From: Burkholderia sp. lig30
GTDB lineage: Bacteria > Pseudomonadota > Gammaproteobacteria > Burkholderiales > Burkholderiaceae
Direction of reading: 5' to 3'
Assembly: GCF_000687455.2 (NCBI RefSeq)
Contig: NZ_JGVW01000052.1
Span: forward strand, 1-64,000
DNA: 64,000 nucleotides
Shown: positions 46,489 through 56,164 of the stretch, piece by piece
Position numbering within the stretch: position 1 is the stretch's first letter
Layout: every line of letters starts with the position of its first letter
Made by a program: the position numbers and the translations under genes
The notes under the pieces: model-generated
What the model was told of the DNA's origin: nothing
Databases searched by the model: none
The model's input: the letters and a program-made list of their open reading frames with translations, nothing else

Positions 46489-47898
46489 TTACCCCCTCGC
46501 TACCCGCAACGTCCTCGCCGTTCCCGGCACGCCCTCGACGTAAGGCCGCCCAATGCTGTAATACTCGATCTCCAGCTCGACCATCGTCTCCGGCTCGTAC
46601 AGATTCCGGCCGTCGAAGATCACCGGTTCGGTCAGCAGCTCGACCAGCGCGTTGAAATTCGGGCTCTTGAACACTTTCCACTCGGTAACGATCACAAGCG
46701 CGTCGGCGCCGGCCGCAGCGTCTTCCGGCGACGCCACGAACGCGAGCCGCGAATGAGCCTCAGGATCGTCACTGAGGTCGAGTGCCAGCACGCGCCGCGC
46801 CTCGTCGGTCGCCACCGGGTCATACGCACGCACGCTGGCGCCACGCTTCAGGAGCCCAGCCACCAGGTCGCGGCTCGGCGCTTCCCGCATGTCGTCGGTG
46901 TTCGGCTTGAACGCCAGCCCCCACAGCCCGAACGTGAGCCCCGACAGATCGTCGCCATAGCGCCCGGTAATCTTGCCGAGCAGCACTTTCTTCTGTGCGT
47001 CGTTCACTTCCTCGACTGCTTCGAGAATCCGCAGCGAGCGGCCATATTCCGCAGCGGTGCGCACCAGCGCGCGCACGTCCTTCGGGAAGCAAGAGCCGCC
47101 GTATCCTGCGCCCGCGTAAAGGAAGTCGTAGCCGATTCGCGGGTCCGAGCCGATGCCACGGCGTACCGATTCGATATCGGCGCCAACCTGGTCCGCGAGA
47201 TTCGCGAGCTCGTTCATGAAGGAGATCCGCGTGGCAAGCATCGCGTTCGCCGCATATTTGGTGAACTCCGCGGACCGCACGTCCATGTAGCGCGTGCGTT
47301 CATGGTTGCGGTTGAACGGCGCGTAAAGCCGCTTCATCTGCTCGCGCGCGTGCTCGCCGGCCTCGTCGTCGTCCGTGCCGATCACGATTCGGTCCGGCCG
47401 CATGAAATCGTCGACGGCCGCGCCTTCCTTCAGAAACTCCGGATTCGACACGACCGAGAATTCGTGGCGCAGCCCGCGCTTGGTCAGCTCGGTCGCGATG
47501 GCGTCGTGGACGTGCCGCGCGGTACCGACCGGCACGGTCGACTTGTCGACGACGACCTTCGGGCCATCCATGTACCGGCCGATATTGCGTGCAGCAGCGA
47601 GCACGTACTGCAGGTCGGCGGAGCCGTCCTCGTCGGGCGGTGTGCCGACCGCAATGAACTGGATGTCGCCGTGTGCGACGCTCGCCTCGATATCGGTGGA
47701 GAACTGCAGGCGCCGGCTCGCGCGATTGCGATCGATCAGTTCCTTCAGGCCGGGTTCGTGAATCGGCACCCCGCCGTTGTTCAGAATATCGATCTTGCGT
47801 TGATCGACGTCGACGCAAAAAACGTCGTTGCCGATTTCGGCGAGACAGGCGCCCGTGACGAGGCCCACGTAACCGGTACCGATGACGGTGATCTTCAT
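46489..47898 (-). CDS. ugd: UDP-glucose 6-dehydrogenase
   Basis: 469 residues. The N-terminal NAD-binding motif is [20 protein letters not shown], the catalytic cysteine lies in [13 protein letters not shown], and the C-terminal UDP-binding domain follows ([10 protein letters not shown]). It oxidises UDP-glucose to UDP-glucuronate with two NAD+. It corresponds to bceC of the cepacian cluster, but here it is on the minus strand, downstream of galU in the right-hand group. It indicates that the polymer contains glucuronic acid. Confidence 0.95.
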   Translation of the reverse strand: MKITVIGTGYVGLVTGACLAEIGNDVFCVDVDQRKIDILNNGGVPIHEPGLKELIDRNRASRRLQFSTDIEASVAHGDIQFIAVGTPPDEDGSADLQYVLAAARNIGRYMDGPKVVVDKSTVPVGTARHVHDAIATELTKRGLRHEFSVVSNPEFLKEGAAVDDFMRPDRIVIGTDDDEAGEHAREQMKRLYAPFNRNHERTRYMDVRSAEFTKYAANAMLATRISFMNELANLADQVGADIESVRRGIGSDPRIGYDFLYAGAGYGGSCFPKDVRALVRTAAEYGRSLRILEAVEEVNDAQKKVLLGKITGRYGDDLSGLTFGLWGLAFKPNTDDMREAPSRDLVAGLLKRGASVRAYDPVATDEARRVLALDLSDDPEAHSRLAFVASPEDAAAGADALVIVTEWKVFKSPNFNALVELLTEPVIFDGRNLYEPETMVELEIEYYSIGRPYVEGVPGTARTLRVARG

Positions 47899-47929
47899 AT
47901 TGCGTTATGTAGAGAAATCGCTTGCGTTA

Positions 47930-49195
47930 TCAGAAATCCGGACGTCGCGCGACGGACGCCTGGCTGTTGGACGAAACGGTGCTCAGCGCGCACAGCCTGG
48001 CCTCGAAGTCGCGCAACACGGCCTCGCGCGACAGCACGGCCTGCGCGAATTCACGGCCGGCCTTTCCGAGGCGCGCACGTTCGGAGGCGTTGCTCGCCAA
48101 CTCGCCGATCGCGGCCGCCAGCGCGGCCGGATCGCCCGGCGGAACCACTACGCCGCGCCGGGACACGGCGTCGTGCAACTCCGTTCCGGGGTTCGCCATC
48201 GCAATGACCGGCTGCCCGCTCGCAAACATGCCGGTCAGCTTCGACGGCATCACGAGATCGGCCGCGTCGGCGCGCTGCGGCAGGACGTGGATGTCCGCGA
48301 GGTTGAGCAGTTCGTTGAGCCGCTCGACAGGCTGACGGTCGATGAACCGGCAATAGCGCAGGTCGCAGCAGAGCGCGATGAGTTCGTCGCGCGCGGGGCC
48401 GTTGCCACAGAACACGAATACCAGGTCGTCGCGTGGCCCAAGCCGCTTCGCGGCGGCCCCCAGTACGTCGAGACCCTGCTTCGCGCCCATGTTCCCGGAA
48501 TAGAGAATCACCTTCGCGGCGTCCGGAATGTTGAGCGTCGCGCGCAGCCCGCTCGCGCGTTTGAGCGGATAAATCGAATCGGTATCGGCCCAGTTCGAGA
48601 AATGCACGACCCGGCGCGGATCGATGCCTTTGCGCAGCGCGTGTTCGACCATCTTCCCGGAGATCGTCGACACGGTATCGAAGCGCTTCATCAGCACGCG
48701 CTCGAGCGCGTGCGCGGTGCGCTTGAGTAGCGAGCCCTTCAGCATGCAGGGGCTGAATGCCGCGTCGACTTCGTAGTCCTGGATGTGGAGCCATGCGTGA
48801 GCGCCGGTCAGGCGGGCGACGAGCCATCCGGCCGGCGCGTTGAGCAGGCTGGGCGCGATGCAGATCACGATATCGGGCCGCCACAGCACGTGACGCAACA
48901 TCACCGGAAGGCTGGAGAGCGCGAAGCTGGCGAGGTGTGCGATTCGCTTGACGCCCTTCGGCCGCGACGGTACCCAGAGGGGCGCGCGCCACAGCCTGAC
49001 GCCATTCCGGTTCTCGATCGAGTAGCGGCGGCCTGAGTACCCGTTGGCGATGCGCCATTCCGGGTAGTACGGCGGTGCAGACACCACGTGCACGGAATGA
49101 CCTTTGCCGGCCAGCATCTCCGCCATCTCCGCGGTGTATTTGCCGATACCGGTTAGCTCTGGCGCATAGTTGATGCCGTGGACGAGGATCTTCAT
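47930..49195 (-). CDS. WcaI-like glycosyltransferase (GT4)
   Basis: 421 residues from the ATG at 49195. MKILVHGINYAPELTGIGKY followed by TAEMAEMLAGKGHSV, VVSAPPYYPEWRI and WLHIQDYEVDAAFSP are typical of the WcaI family of colanic-acid glycosyltransferases (putative fucosyltransferases). The donor side has YSGNMGAKQGLDVLGAAAKR and VMPSKLTGMFASGQPVIAMA instead of E-x7-E. It lies 31 bp upstream of ugd, so the two are co-transcribed. The sugar added is not predictable. Confidence 0.9.
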   Translation of the reverse strand: MKILVHGINYAPELTGIGKYTAEMAEMLAGKGHSVHVVSAPPYYPEWRIANGYSGRRYSIENRNGVRLWRAPLWVPSRPKGVKRIAHLASFALSSLPVMLRHVLWRPDIVICIAPSLLNAPAGWLVARLTGAHAWLHIQDYEVDAAFSPCMLKGSLLKRTAHALERVLMKRFDTVSTISGKMVEHALRKGIDPRRVVHFSNWADTDSIYPLKRASGLRATLNIPDAAKVILYSGNMGAKQGLDVLGAAAKRLGPRDDLVFVFCGNGPARDELIALCCDLRYCRFIDRQPVERLNELLNLADIHVLPQRADAADLVMPSKLTGMFASGQPVIAMANPGTELHDAVSRRGVVVPPGDPAALAAAIGELASNASERARLGKAGREFAQAVLSREAVLRDFEARLCALSTVSSNSQASVARRPDF

Positions 49196-49296
49196 CGGGC
49201 CCCAGCGAGAATTCAAATGGTGTTGCAGTGCGTGTAAGCGCATTGTGGGGAATACGCTTAGTGACGGTCGGACAGAATGCTGGCCGCTTCCGCCAA

Positions 49297-49890
49297 TCAT
49301 CCGAAGCGCGTGCACAGAAACGGCGAATAAGTCTCGATGGCAGCCTGTATCGGCGCATGGTGTCCGTATGCGACGCCCGATACGACGAGCACGGAACCGG
49401 CCGCGACAGGGCGCAGCCACGGCGGCAGGACCGGCGCCTGCTTCCACTTCCGCAGCAACAGCACGGTGACGAGCACGCCGAGCATCCAGCCGGCAATGAC
49501 TTCGGAGACGGTGTGCACCTCGGCGAGTACGCGTGCGATGCCGATCGCGGTCGCAAGTACGAGTCCGGGCAGCAGGGCGGCGCGGGTGCGAACGCGCCAC
49601 CCGTCGTGCCGTATCAGCAGGCACGCCATCGGCCAGACCGTGGTGGCGAGCATCGTGTGGCCACTGACGACGCGGAAGTTGATCGCATGGATTTCCATTC
49701 CGCAGCCGGCATGGAGAATCTTGGTCGTACCGACGATCAGCATCCCGGCGGCGAGCAGCGTGAGCCACGACACGCCGATGCGCCAGCCGTGCAGCGAGCG
49801 CGTGAGCCACGCGAAACAGACGACGGCGAGCGGCAGCGTCAGCGCCGCGTCGCCGAGGTCGCTGATTGCGGCCCACATGCCGTGCGTCAC
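49297..49890 (-). CDS. PAP2-superfamily membrane phosphatase-like protein, divergent
   Basis: 197 residues with five to six helices. [13 protein letters not shown] corresponds to the PSGH motif, and [17 protein letters not shown] to SRx5Hx3D with Glu in place of Asp. The first motif (Kx6RP) is not intact. In a Wzx/Wzy system a PAP2 protein could recycle undecaprenyl pyrophosphate released by polymerisation. The altered motifs leave activity uncertain. Its start overlaps the galU stop by ATGA, so it is translated with galU. Confidence 0.8.
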   Translation of the reverse strand: MTHGMWAAISDLGDAALTLPLAVVCFAWLTRSLHGWRIGVSWLTLLAAGMLIVGTTKILHAGCGMEIHAINFRVVSGHTMLATTVWPMACLLIRHDGWRVRTRAALLPGLVLATAIGIARVLAEVHTVSEVIAGWMLGVLVTVLLLRKWKQAPVLPPWLRPVAAGSVLVVSGVAYGHHAPIQAAIETYSPFLCTRFG

Positions 49891-50771
49891 GCCACCACCG
49901 TCTCCGCCATCCGCATCTGCAGATACTGCTCGAAATCCTTCGCCACTTCCGGATGCTGCAGCGCAAACTCCACCGTCGCCTTCAGATACCCAAGCTTGCT
50001 CCCGCAGTCATACCGCACGCCGTCATAGCGATACGCGAGCACCTGCTCGTCCTTCAGCAGCGCCTGGATCGCATCCGTCAACTGCAGTTCGCCACCCGCG
50101 CCCGGCCGCAGCCCGCGCAGATGTTCGAAGATCTTCGGCTTCAGCACATAACGGCCGACTACGCCCAGGTTCGACGGCGCCTTCGACGGTTCCGGCTTCT
50201 CGACGATGCCCGACATCTTGAACAGGTTGTCTTCCCACTGCTTGCCTTCGATCACGCCATACGACTTCGACTCTTCCGGCGCGATCTGCTCCACGCCGAT
50301 CACCGACGTGTGATAGTGGTCGAACATGCGAATCATCTGCCGCAGCACGGGCGTCGGGCCGTCGAGCAAGTCGTCGGCGAGGATCACCGCAAACGGGTTG
50401 TCGCCGACGAGCTTCTCGGCGCACAGCACTGCGTGGCCAAGGCCGAGCGCTTCGGCCTGGCGGACGTAGAAGCAGTCGACGTGGCTCGGCTTGATGCTGC
50501 GCACGAGCGACAGCAGCTTCTCCTTGCCGCGCGCCTCGAGCTCGGCCTCGATCTCGTACGACTTGTCGAAGTGATCCTCGATCGCGCGCTTGCTGCGGCC
50601 GGTGACGAAGATCATTTCCGTGATGCCTGCCTCGATCGCCTCTTCCACCGCGTACTGGATCAGCGGCTTGTCCACCACCGGGAGCATTTCCTTCGGGCTG
50701 GCCTTGGTAGCGGGCAGAAACCGGGTCCCCAGACCAGCGACCGGAAAGACGGCTTTCGTCACTTTCAACAT
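49887..50771 (-). CDS. galU: UTP-glucose-1-phosphate uridylyltransferase
   Basis: 294 residues. [20 protein letters not shown] plus [20 protein letters not shown] is the nucleotide-binding signature; [20 protein letters not shown] and ELQLTDAI follow. It makes UDP-glucose, the substrate of the Ugd two genes downstream and a donor for the polymer. It is equivalent to bceT of the cepacian system. It is the first gene of the minus-strand group galU - PAP2 - WcaI-like glycosyltransferase - ugd; the promoter must lie within 50772-51020. Confidence 0.95.
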   Translation of the reverse strand: MLKVTKAVFPVAGLGTRFLPATKASPKEMLPVVDKPLIQYAVEEAIEAGITEMIFVTGRSKRAIEDHFDKSYEIEAELEARGKEKLLSLVRSIKPSHVDCFYVRQAEALGLGHAVLCAEKLVGDNPFAVILADDLLDGPTPVLRQMIRMFDHYHTSVIGVEQIAPEESKSYGVIEGKQWEDNLFKMSGIVEKPEPSKAPSNLGVVGRYVLKPKIFEHLRGLRPGAGGELQLTDAIQALLKDEQVLAYRYDGVRYDCGSKLGYLKATVEFALQHPEVAKDFEQYLQMRMAETVVA

Positions 50772-51023
50772 AGCGGGCGTTCCATTGGTTCGAAAAGGAA
50801 GGCAAGCGCTGCACGCGGTGTGGCAGCACTCGTCCGCACGCATCGTGGCGCATTTCGTCGCCTGTGCCCGGTGCGCGTGCAATCAGGTGAAATCCTAGGG
50901 GGAGGAAAAAGAAAGGCTGCGACTGAATCTAGTCAGGATCCGACATTCAGCGCGAGAACGGCGAATCGCACATACCGATCGATGTGCGAATGATCTCGAT
51001 CAAGCCGTCAAAATGCTGTTCTA
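50772..51023. promoter_or_regulatory. Upstream region of galU
   Basis: Non-coding sequence between galU and a receptor relic. It contains purine-rich patches (GGGGGAGGAAAAAGAAAGG around 50898) but no defined promoter elements that I can support. No gene is seen. Confidence 0.3.
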
Positions 51024-51305
51024 CTAGTACACCTTGGCGACTACCCCGAACGTCCGCGGCGCGGCGAACGCGTAACGGTACGCATTGTCGAAGCGATGCT
51101 CTTCGCCCGCGACGAGCACGCGCGCGTCGGTGACATTGCGCACGTAGGCCTGCATTTCGACATTGCCTTTCGATGGAATATTTTCGATGGAATATAAGTC
51201 GCGCCCAGATTGCCGATGACGTGGCTGCGCGCGTAATCGTCGGGATAGTTGTAGAAGGTCAGGTCCTGCCGGAAGGGATGGCCGCGCACGCACATGGCAT
51301 CGGCG
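51024..51305 (-). pseudogene. C-terminal relic of a TonB-dependent receptor
   Basis: Minus-strand frames give barrel strands FRQDLTFYNYPDDYARSHVI followed by GNLGATYIPSK in one frame, and then VEMQAYVRNVTDARVLVAGE ... YAFAAPRTFGVVAKVY in another. The end is the characteristic C-terminal aromatic strand of outer-membrane receptors. The frame break coincides with a perfect 14-bp tandem duplication. The upstream receptor (plug and most of the barrel) is missing. Confidence 0.7.
51168..51195. repeat. Perfect 14-bp tandem duplication causing a frameshift
   Basis: TTTCGATGGAATAT occurs twice back to back (51168-51181, 51182-51195). The extra copy shifts the reading frame of the receptor relic by 14 bp (two bases out of phase). 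Confidence 0.85.
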
Positions 51306-51478
51306 CTGGCGACGGATGGCCTGATGCGGGGCGACAGCGCCGATGGCGGAATGCGTCAAGACTTTGGCGGAGAGGGCATACCCCGATGTCGTAGGATCAA
51401 AGATCGCAATGCGGGTGTCATCGGCAGGAGCCATTTTCTACGGAGCCGCCGTCAGCCGCCACCCGGTCAGGAGCAGCC

Positions 51479-51712
51479 ATGGTCGAACAAGACGACATCT
51501 TCGACGCGATCGCAGAATTCAACCACGCCTATCTCGCGTTCGCGCAGCGGGTGCTCCGCAGCGATTCCGAGTACGGCAAGCAACTGTTCGGCCTCGCGGA
51601 CGACAAGGCGGCCAGCATCGCCGCGCTTACACCCGCTCAGATCGGCGCACTGTCGGATCGGGCGGACATGCTCTGCGCGTTTCAACTGGAAGCCGCACCG
51701 GGGCGCGCGTAA
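51479..51712 (+). CDS. Small FlhD-like protein
   Basis: 77 residues with AGGAG eight bases before ATG. IAEFNHAYLAFAQRVL ... QLFGLADDKAASIAALTPAQ ... MLCAFQL aligns position by position with the core of the flagellar regulator FlhD (DINLSYLLLAQRL ... FRLGINEEMATTLAALT ... LVCHFRF). The C-terminal about 40 residues of FlhD are absent and no flhC is next to it. It is probably an orphan regulator derived from FlhD, maybe a partner or decoy for the true FlhDC complex; function unproven. Confidence 0.7.
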   Translation: MVEQDDIFDAIAEFNHAYLAFAQRVLRSDSEYGKQLFGLADDKAASIAALTPAQIGALSDRADMLCAFQLEAAPGRA

Positions 51713-51783
51713 CGCGCTCGGCCGTATTCAATACGCAATACGCGCAACTCCGCGTACCCCCGCACCACCCGGCACAACCGCAC

Positions 51784-53820
51784 TCAACCTCGCTCGGCCG
51801 CCGACAATTTCCGCCACAGCGTCGTCTTGCTGATCCCGAGCATCGCGCATGCGCGATCGCGGTCGCCGCCACACGCATCGAGTGCCGCGCGGATCTCGTC
51901 CGCTTCCGCGCGCCGGCGGCGCGCCTGCAGCGTCGGCGCATCGTCCGCCCCCGCGCCCGCTTCGGCCTGCGCCGCACACAGCTCCGGCGCGATCGCGAGC
52001 AGCGTATCGGGATCGAGCACGCCACACGCGCCGCTTGAGCCGCTCGAGCCGTAAGAGCCACTTGCGCCGGCCAGGGCGTCGTCCCCGGCTTCCTCCGCCA
52101 GTTCCACCGCCACCCGTTCGATCATGTTCTGCAGTTCCCGCACATTGCCGGGCCACCGGTAGCGCATCAGCACCGCCTGCGCGTCGGCAAGCACGCGCGC
52201 GGCGTCGCCGCTGTCGCGCAGGCGGTCGGCGAGCCGCGGCTCGCGCCGCGCCGACTGGGTCAGCAGCGCCGCCGCGAGCGCGGGGATGTCGGCCGGCCGC
52301 TCGCGCAGCGGCGGCAGGCCGATGTTCAGGATGTTGAGCCGGTAGTAGAGATCGGCGCGGAACGTGCCGGCCTCGACGGCGGCGAGCAGCGGGCGGTGCG
52401 TCGCGGCGATCACGCGCACGTCGATGCGGATCGGCTCGGTCGAGCCGAGACGGATCACCTCGCGCTCCTGCAGCACGCGCAGCAGGCGGCTTTGCAGCGA
52501 AGGCGGCATTTCGCCGATCTCGTCGAGAAACAGCGTGCCGCGATGCGCGGCCTCGAACAGGCCGGTCTTGCCGCCGCGCCGCGCGCCCGTGAACGCGCCT
52601 TCCTCGTAGCCGAACAGTTCGCTTTCGAGCAGCGCCTCCGGAAACGCGCCGCAGTTGATCGCGACGAACGGATACTTGTGGCGCGCGCTCAGCGCGTGCA
52701 GGCTTTGCGCGATCATTTCCTTGCCGGTGCCGCTCTCGCCGAGCACGAGCACGGTCGCATCGGATTTCGCGTAGCGGCGCACCAGGTCGCGCACCCGCGT
52801 CATCGCTGCCGACGCGCCGATCACGTCGTCGAGCGTGTAGCGCGCCGAGAACTGCTGCGTATGCGGCTGCGAGCGCAATGCCCGGTCGAGCCGTTCGACC
52901 GCGCGCGATTCCTGGAACGTCAGCACGCTGCCCGACGTGACCCCGCGATCGACGAGCGGGCCGCGATGCACGACGTAGCGCACGCCGCGCACGGTCGCGA
53001 GCGTATCGCCGTCGTCGGCGCGCAGCGAGCGCAGCTCGGGGGTGAGATCGACGAGCGCACGGCCAACCGCCACCGCGGGTTCGACCCCGAACGCCTGCGA
53101 GAGTCGCTCGTTGATCGCCTCGACGCGCCCCTGCGCATCGAGCGCGACCACGCCGTCGCGCAGGTGCTGGAGCAGGTTGTCGAGGCGCTGGCGGCGCAGC
53201 GCCTCGGCGTGCGTCGCGTAGGCGACCTCGAGCGCGGTGTCGACGGCGGCCCGCGCCGACGCGTGCGAATAGAGGAACACGGCGCCCATGCCCGCGCTGG
53301 CCGCGAGATCGGTGACGAGGCCGGGGCCGACCACCATTTCGATGCCGCGGTCGCGCAGTTCGTGCACGCAATTTTCCGCTTCCTGAGCGGACTGATATGA
53401 CGCAAACTCCACGTCGAGCCCATACGCGGCCACGAAGCGGCGCACCTCGGGCGGCGTGTCGCCGACGCTGACGAGCGCAATGCGCTGCGCGTCGCGCCGC
53501 GCGCGGGCGAGGGCCTGCATCACGTCGAAGCCGGTCGGCGTGATGAGCACGACCGGCACGTTCACACGCGCCTTCAGGTAGCCGCCGTTCGAGCCCCCCG
53601 CGACGATCACGTCGGGCCGCGCGGCGCCGGCGGAGGCAATCGCGGCGATCGCTTCCTCGTACGCGCGCGCGACGATCCGCAGGTCGGCACGGTCATCGTA
53701 TTCGCCGGCGATGTCGCGAAACAGGGTCAGCAGGCGGCTGATGCCGACCGCCCAGATGCGGGGCCGGATCGTGCGTTCGGCGGGGCCGCCGAACTTGATC
53801 GAAGTGATGTCCATGTCCAC
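51784..53820 (-). CDS. prpR: Sigma-54-dependent propionate catabolism activator PrpR
   Basis: 678 residues. The N-terminal PrpR sensing domain (residues about 15-185; [20 protein letters not shown]) binds 2-methylcitrate in characterised homologues. It is followed by a PAS-like segment, the AAA+ domain with GESGTGKE (about residue 363), GAFTGA (about 407) and LFLDEIGE, and a Fis-type HTH at the C-terminus ([20 protein letters not shown]). A Gly/Ser-rich linker lies near residue 590. It is divergent from prpB, whose sigma-54 promoter it should activate. Confidence 0.94.
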   Translation of the reverse strand: MDMDITSIKFGGPAERTIRPRIWAVGISRLLTLFRDIAGEYDDRADLRIVARAYEEAIAAIASAGAARPDVIVAGGSNGGYLKARVNVPVVLITPTGFDVMQALARARRDAQRIALVSVGDTPPEVRRFVAAYGLDVEFASYQSAQEAENCVHELRDRGIEMVVGPGLVTDLAASAGMGAVFLYSHASARAAVDTALEVAYATHAEALRRQRLDNLLQHLRDGVVALDAQGRVEAINERLSQAFGVEPAVAVGRALVDLTPELRSLRADDGDTLATVRGVRYVVHRGPLVDRGVTSGSVLTFQESRAVERLDRALRSQPHTQQFSARYTLDDVIGASAAMTRVRDLVRRYAKSDATVLVLGESGTGKEMIAQSLHALSARHKYPFVAINCGAFPEALLESELFGYEEGAFTGARRGGKTGLFEAAHRGTLFLDEIGEMPPSLQSRLLRVLQEREVIRLGSTEPIRIDVRVIAATHRPLLAAVEAGTFRADLYYRLNILNIGLPPLRERPADIPALAAALLTQSARREPRLADRLRDSGDAARVLADAQAVLMRYRWPGNVRELQNMIERVAVELAEEAGDDALAGASGSYGSSGSSGACGVLDPDTLLAIAPELCAAQAEAGAGADDAPTLQARRRRAEADEIRAALDACGGDRDRACAMLGISKTTLWRKLSAAERG

Positions 53821-53837
53821 GGATTATGCACGTCCAA

Positions 53838-53872
53838 TTTCACTTTTGGAATATGGAATTTCCAAAATGAAA
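53838..53872. promoter_or_regulatory. Near-perfect inverted repeat, candidate PrpR binding site
   Basis: TTTCACTTTTGGAA and TTCCAAAATGAAA are inverted copies around a short centre, 18 bp before the prpR start and about 65 bp upstream of the sigma-54 promoter centre region. The position suits both an enhancer for prpB and autoregulation of prpR. Confidence 0.65.
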
Positions 53873-53938
53873 TCATCAGGCGAACGGCGCGCAATGCAAG
53901 TCGCTTAAAAATCAGTGAGTTAGCGCCGGTGCGCAGGC

Positions 53939-53954
53939 TGGCCCGGTAATTGCT
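53939..53954 (+). promoter_or_regulatory. Sigma-54 promoter of the prpB operon
   Basis: TGGCCCGGTAATTGCT has the invariant GG (53940-53941) and GC (53952-53953) ten bases apart, as required for -24/-12 recognition. It lies 32 bp before the prpB start codon, and the divergent regulator is a sigma-54 activator. Confidence 0.75.
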
Positions 53955-53985
53955 GTTCAACGTGCATTCCCTCAGGAGGCCGTTC

Positions 53986-54879
53986 ATGAGCAATCAGCAA
54001 CTTCAAAGCGCAGGCGCGAAATTCCGCGCGGCAGTCGCGGCAGAGCAGCCGCTGCAGGTCGTCGGCGCGATCACCGCGTACGCGGCCAAGATGGCCGAGG
54101 CAGTCGGCTTCAAGGCCGTCTACCTGTCGGGTGGCGGCGTGGCCGCGAACTCGCTGGGCATTCCCGACCTCGGCATCAGCACGATGGAAGACGTGCTGAC
54201 CGACGCGAACCGCATCACCAACGCGACCAACCTGCCGCTGCTCGTCGACATCGACACGGGCTGGGGCGGCGCGTTCAACATCGGGCGCACGGTCAAGTCG
54301 TTCATCAAGGCCGGCGTCGCGGCCGTCCACCTCGAGGACCAGGTCGGCCAGAAGCGCTGCGGCCACCGTCCGGGCAAGGAATGCGTGCCGCTCGGCGAAA
54401 TGGTCGACCGCGTGAAGGCCGCCGTCGACGCGCGCACGGACGACCAGTTCGTGATCATGGCGCGTACCGATGCGGCCGCCGCCGAGGGCATCGATTCGGC
54501 GATCGAGCGGGCCGTCGCGTACGTCGAGGCCGGCGCGGACATGATCTTCCCGGAAGCGATGAAGTCGCTCGACGACTACCGCCGTTTCAAGGCGGCCGTG
54601 AAGGTGCCGATCCTGGCGAACCTGACCGAGTTCGGCTCGACGCCGCTGTTCACGCTCGACGAACTGCGCGAAGCCAACGTCGATATCGCGCTGTACTGCT
54701 GCGGCGCGTATCGCGCGATGAACAAGGCGGCGCTGAATTTCTACGAGACGGTGCGTCGCGACGGCACGCAGAAGGCGGCCGTGCCGACGATGCAGACGCG
54801 CGCCGAACTGTACGAGTTCCTCGGCTACCACACCTACGAAGACAAGCTGGACCAGCTGTTCGCGCAGGGCAAGAAGTAA
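53986..54879 (+). CDS. prpB: 2-methylisocitrate lyase
   Basis: 297 residues from the ATG at 53986, with AGGAGG upstream; the frame is open to 53950 but that would overlap the promoter. Signature residues are KRCGH (catalytic Cys), [20 protein letters not shown] and the [11 protein letters not shown] metal-site region. The enzyme cleaves 2-methylisocitrate to pyruvate and succinate, the last step of the methylcitrate cycle for propionate use. First gene of the operon. Confidence 0.96.
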   Translation: MSNQQLQSAGAKFRAAVAAEQPLQVVGAITAYAAKMAEAVGFKAVYLSGGGVAANSLGIPDLGISTMEDVLTDANRITNATNLPLLVDIDTGWGGAFNIGRTVKSFIKAGVAAVHLEDQVGQKRCGHRPGKECVPLGEMVDRVKAAVDARTDDQFVIMARTDAAAAEGIDSAIERAVAYVEAGADMIFPEAMKSLDDYRRFKAAVKVPILANLTEFGSTPLFTLDELREANVDIALYCCGAYRAMNKAALNFYETVRRDGTQKAAVPTMQTRAELYEFLGYHTYEDKLDQLFAQGKK

Positions 54880-54929
54880 GCCGGCCCGCGCACCCACGAT
54901 ACGAATCTGGAACACAGGAGAACACGAGC

Positions 54930-56096
54930 ATGAGCGAGACGAAAGACGCAGCAGCACCGGCCGGCACCTTCAAGCCGAAGAAGTCGGTTGCCCTGTCGGG
55001 CGTGACGGCGGGCAACACGGCCCTGTGCACGGTCGGCAAGACCGGCAACGACCTGCACTATCGCGGGTACGACATCCTGGACGTCGCGGCGGCGTGCGAA
55101 TTCGAAGAAATCGCGCACCTGCTGGTCCACGAGACGCTGCCGACGCTGACCGAGCTGGCCGCATACAAGACGAAGCTGCGCGCGCTGCGCGGCCTGCCCT
55201 CCGCCGTCAAGGCCGCGCTGGAATGCGTGCCGGCGTCCGCGCACCCGATGGACGTGATGCGCACGGGCGTGTCGGTGCTCGGCACGGTGCTGCCGGAGAA
55301 GGACGACCACAACGTGCCGGGCGCGCGCGACATCGCCGACCGCCTGATGGCATCGCTCGGCTCGATGCTGCTGTACTGGTACCACTTCTCGCACAACGGC
55401 CGCCGCATCGAGACCGAAACCGACGACGACTCGATCGGTGGCCACTTCCTGCACCTGCTGCACGGCAAGGCGCCGTCGAAGTCGTGGGTCGAGGCGATGC
55501 ACACGTCGCTGATCCTGTACGCGGAGCACGAGTTCAACGCATCGACGTTCACCGGCCGCGTGATCGCGGGCACGGGCTCGGACATGTACTCGGCGGTCAC
55601 CGGCGCGATCGGCGCGCTGCGCGGCCCGAAGCACGGCGGCGCGAACGAAGTCGCGTATGAGATCCAGAACCGCTACCGCACGCCGGACGAGGCCGAGATC
55701 GACATCCGCCGCCGCGTCGAGAACAAGGAAGTGGTGATCGGCTTCGGCCACCCGGTCTACACGATCTCCGACCCGCGCAACAAGGTGATCAAGGAAGTCG
55801 CGCTGAAGCTGTCGAAGGAAGCGGGCGACATGAAGCTGTTCAGCATCGCCGAGCGTCTCGAATCGGTGATGTGGGAAGCGAAGAAGATGTTCCCGAACCT
55901 CGACTGGTTCAGCGCCGTGTCGTACCACATGATGGGCGTGCCGACCGCGATGTTCACGCCGCTGTTCGTGATCTCGCGCATGTCCGGCTGGAGCGCGCAC
56001 ATCATCGAGCAGCGCATCGACAACAAGATCATCCGTCCGAGCGCGAACTACACCGGTCCGGAAGATCTGGCGTTCCTCCCGATCGAGAAGCGCTGA
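54930..56096 (+). CDS. prpC: 2-methylcitrate synthase
   Basis: 388 residues. The start at 54930 follows ACAGGAG. Citrate-synthase fold signatures include [16 protein letters not shown] (catalytic His), [13 protein letters not shown] and the C-terminal [13 protein letters not shown]. It condenses propionyl-CoA with oxaloacetate. Gene order prpB-prpC is the standard arrangement for the operon, with 50 bp between genes. Confidence 0.95.
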   Translation: MSETKDAAAPAGTFKPKKSVALSGVTAGNTALCTVGKTGNDLHYRGYDILDVAAACEFEEIAHLLVHETLPTLTELAAYKTKLRALRGLPSAVKAALECVPASAHPMDVMRTGVSVLGTVLPEKDDHNVPGARDIADRLMASLGSMLLYWYHFSHNGRRIETETDDDSIGGHFLHLLHGKAPSKSWVEAMHTSLILYAEHEFNASTFTGRVIAGTGSDMYSAVTGAIGALRGPKHGGANEVAYEIQNRYRTPDEAEIDIRRRVENKEVVIGFGHPVYTISDPRNKVIKEVALKLSKEAGDMKLFSIAERLESVMWEAKKMFPNLDWFSAVSYHMMGVPTAMFTPLFVISRMSGWSAHIIEQRIDNKIIRPSANYTGPEDLAFLPIEKR

Positions 56097-56164
56097 TCGG
56101 GCGCCGGGGGAGGCCGATCGTGCGGTCGGCCTTCCCCGATCGTCAAACCTTAGGTTTCCCCCAC

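Noticed and set aside
51343-52038. 231-codon plus-strand ORF overlapping the FlhD-like gene and the end of prpR
   Set aside because: Arg/Ala-rich frame without motifs, crossing two better-supported genes.
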